6,605 bases of DNA from an uncultured Clostridia bacterium. Lineage in GTDB: Bacteria > Bacillota > Clostridia > Christensenellales > CAG-138. Below, in pieces: positions 4,486 to 6,605 of this stretch. The number at the start of each line of letters is the position of its first letter. Position 1 is the stretch's first letter. Made by a program: the position numbers and the translations under genes. Below the pieces are notes generated by a model. It had not been told where the DNA came from and made no database searches. It was given only the letters and a program-made list of their open reading frames with translations. The stretch lies in assembly GCA_946183765.1 (NCBI GenBank), contig CAMHDC010000076.1, positions 1 through 6,605 of the forward strand. Reading direction: 5' to 3'.

Positions 4486-6605
4486 TCCACGCCGTCCACG
4501 ATGTAGCCGATGGCCTCCACCGCTTGGGTGAGCGCCTCGTCGCTGACCTCGCCCGTCAAGATGACCCTGGCCGTGCCCGCCTCATGGCTGGCCGCAGCCT
4601 CCCGGACCCCGGGCACCTTCTCGAGAGCCCCCTTTACGGCGGCCTCGCAGTGCTCGCACATCATGCCGGTGATACGAACGGTCTTCTCGGTGAAGGCCGG
4701 TTCCGCCACCGTGATGGGCTCCTGGGGCAGCTCCACGGGATGCTTCTTTCGCCGGTCCCTTTTGCCGTCATACATCTTGAACAGGTTCAGCCGCAGGGCG
4801 TTGGTGACCACGCAGAAGCTGGAAAGGCTCATGGCCGCGGCACCGAACATGGGATCCAGCGACACGCCCCGAATGAGGCCCGCCGCGATGGGGATGCCGA
4901 TGCAGTTATAGAAGAAGGCCCAGAACAGGTTCTCCCGGATGTTCCACAAAGTAGCCCGGCTCAGGCGGATGGCCGCCGGCACGTCCCTCAGGCTGTTTTT
5001 CATGAGCACCACGTCCGCCGCGTCCATGGCCACGTCCGTGCCCGCGCCGATGGCGATGCCCATGTCCGCCCGGGTGAGGGCCGGGGCGTCGTTGATGCCG
5101 TCGCCCACCATGGCCACCCGCCCCAGCTCCTTCAGCTCCCGGACCACCTTTTCCTTGCCGTCAGGAAGGACGCCCGCGATGACTTTGTCCACGCCCGCCT
5201 GATCGCCGATGGCCTGGGCCGTACGGGCGTTGTCGCCGGTGAGCATGACCACCCGTATGCCCATGTTCTGCAGCTCCTTCACCGCCTGGGCGCTGTCTGC
5301 CTTCATCACGTCCGCCACGGCGACGACGCCCAGAAGACGATCGTTTTTCCCGAAGAACAGGGGCGTCTTGCCCTGCTCCGCCAAAGCTTCCGCCGCCTTG
5401 CGAACGTCTTCCGGCACGGGGCAGCGGCTTGCGATAAAGGCCAGGTTCCCGCCGGACAGGGTCGCCCCGTCCAGCTTGGCGGTGAGGCCGTTGCCGGGCA
5501 GCGCTGCAAAGTCGCTGACCTCCGCCGCCGCCAGCCCCAGCTCGTCCCCTTTCTGCAGGACGGCCTTGGCCAGGGGGTGCTCACTCTTCTTCTCCAGCGC
5601 GTAGGCCAGGGTCAAAAGCTCAGTTTCCTGAACACCCTCGGCCGGAACGATATCCGTCACCTTGGGCTCGCCGGTGGTGATGGTGCCGGTTTTGTCGAGA
5701 ACCACGATGTCCGTCTTCCCCGTCTGCTCCAGGGATACGGCGTTCTTGAACAGGATGCCGTTCTTGGCACCCTTGCCGTTGCCCACCATGATGGCCACCG
5801 GGGTAGCGAGGCCCATGGCGCAGGGGCAGGAGATGACCAACACGGTGATGGCCCGGCTCAGGGCGAAGCTGAAGGGCCGCCCCAGGGCCAGCCAAATCAC
5901 GAAGATGACCGCCGCGATGCCGAGGATGGCGGGCACGAACACGCCGGAGACCTTGTCAGCCACCTTGGCGATGGGCGCCTTGGTGGCGGCCGCGTCGCTG
6001 ACCATGTGGATGATCTGGCTCAAGGTGGTGTCCTCGCCCACCCGGGTGGCCCGGCAGCGCAGGAACCCCGACTGGTTCATCGTGGCGGCGGAGACGCTGT
6101 CGCCCTCGCTTTTGTCCACGGGGATGCTTTCGCCCGTGAGAGCCGCCTCGTTCACGGCGCTGTGGCCCTCCAAAATGACGCCGTCCACAGGAATGTTCTC
6201 CCCGGGGCGCACCACGAAGATATCGCCCGTCTGGACCTCCTCGATGGGTACCTCCACCTCCTGACCGTCCCGGACCGCCACGGCGGTCTTGGGGGCCAGC
6301 TTCATAAGGCTCTTCAGCGCGTCGGTGGTCTTTCCCTTGGACCGAGCCTCCAGCATCTTGCCCACGGTGATGAGGGTCAGGATCATGGCGGCGGACTCAA
6401 AGTAAAAGCTGTGCATGAGGGCCATGGTCCTCTCCCCGTCGCCCTTTGCTGCGGCGTCGGTCATGAGGAACAGGATCACCACGCTGTAAGCGAAGGAGAC
6501 GCCGGACCCCATGGCCACCAGGGTGTCCATGTTGGGCGCGCCGTGGCGAAGGCTGGTGAAGCCGCTGACGAAAAACTTCTTGTTGATGAGCAGGATGACG
6601 GCGGA
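4482..6605 (-). CDS. copA: Copper-translocating P1B-type ATPase with C-terminal HMA domain (5' end outside window)
   Basis: The frame is open to the right edge, giving 707 visible residues; numbers here count from the Met at 6530. Typical P1B features appear in order: NMDTLVAMG and further membrane helices, actuator loop LTGES (131-135), transmembrane CPC (235-237), phosphorylated D279 in DKTGTITTG, the HP motif SEHPLA (316-321), GDGINDAP (476-483), YN in FFYNCIG (541-542), and MSLSS before NALRL (567-571). CPC plus YN plus MxxSS is the Cu+ (P1B-1) pattern, so this should export Cu+ (and possibly Ag+) across the membrane using ATP. After the last helix a charged linker (~586-614) leads to an HMA domain with MCEHC (C625, C628). 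Most CopA proteins carry HMA domains at the N-terminus; that end is outside the window, so an N-terminal copy may also exist. The chaperone gene follows on the same strand. Confidence 0.93.
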   Translation of the reverse strand, partial: SAVILLINKKFFVSGFTSLRHGAPNMDTLVAMGSGVSFAYSVVILFLMTDAAAKGDGERTMALMHSFYFESAAMILTLITVGKMLEARSKGKTTDALKSLMKLAPKTAVAVRDGQEVEVPIEEVQTGDIFVVRPGENIPVDGVILEGHSAVNEAALTGESIPVDKSEGDSVSAATMNQSGFLRCRATRVGEDTTLSQIIHMVSDAAATKAPIAKVADKVSGVFVPAILGIAAVIFVIWLALGRPFSFALSRAITVLVISCPCAMGLATPVAIMVGNGKGAKNGILFKNAVSLEQTGKTDIVVLDKTGTITTGEPKVTDIVPAEGVQETELLTLAYALEKKSEHPLAKAVLQKGDELGLAAAEVSDFAALPGNGLTAKLDGATLSGGNLAFIASRCPVPEDVRKAAEALAEQGKTPLFFGKNDRLLGVVAVADVMKADSAQAVKELQNMGIRVVMLTGDNARTAQAIGDQAGVDKVIAGVLPDGKEKVVRELKELGRVAMVGDGINDAPALTRADMGIAIGAGTDVAMDAADVVLMKNSLRDVPAAIRLSRATLWNIRENLFWAFFYNCIGIPIAAGLIRGVSLDPMFGAAAMSLSSFCVVTNALRLNLFKMYDGKRDRRKKHPVELPQEPITVAEPAFTEKTVRITGMMCEHCEAAVKGALEKVPGVREAAASHEAGTARVILTGEVSDEALTQAVEAIGYIVDGVD

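Overview
The window looks like a chromosomal segment of a high-GC, Gram-positive Clostridia-type bacterium, possibly Oscillospiraceae-like (inference). Supporting signs are strong purine-rich AGGAGG-type ribosome binding sites, an ECF-type vitamin transporter S component, a cysteine desulfidase (YhaM/UPF0597 family), and a secreted Amidase_3 cell-wall hydrolase resembling the sporulation amidase CwlD. No rRNA, tRNA, CRISPR array, insertion sequence or phage gene is visible, and no gap between genes exceeds about 140 bases.

Layout. On the plus strand are the 3' end of a metallophosphoesterase gene (to 314) and a CwlD-like N-acetylmuramoyl-L-alanine amidase (341-1018). They converge on a long minus-strand block. 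Reading that block in its own direction, from the right edge: a copper-type P1B ATPase (5' end cut by the window) with a metal-binding HMA domain at its C-terminus; a 68-residue CopZ-like metallochaperone; a small hairpin that may be a weak terminator; an L-cysteine desulfidase / serine dehydratase-alpha-like iron-sulfur enzyme; a two-domain protein joining a P-loop nucleotide-binding domain to a CYTH / triphosphate-tunnel domain; and an orphan ECF transporter S component.

How the genes fit together. The ATPase and the chaperone form a standard copper (Cu+) efflux pair. A near-consensus sigma-A promoter (TTGACA, 18 bases, TACAAT) overlaps the ATPase stop codon, so the chaperone can probably be transcribed on its own as well as by read-through. 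The desulfidase and the P-loop/CYTH gene are 69 bases apart and probably co-transcribed. The S component sits behind a 135-base AT-richer spacer and may have its own promoter.

The least understood gene is the P-loop/CYTH fusion, whose architecture matches the eukaryotic TTD14 family. No clearly new multi-gene system is visible. The points most worth a second look are that fusion, the C-terminal HMA domain of the ATPase, the internal chaperone promoter, a possible sporulation-type promoter in front of the amidase, and several perfect inverted repeats. Start codons were moved inward from the longest open frame for three genes, because strong ribosome binding sites sit just before the internal ATGs.
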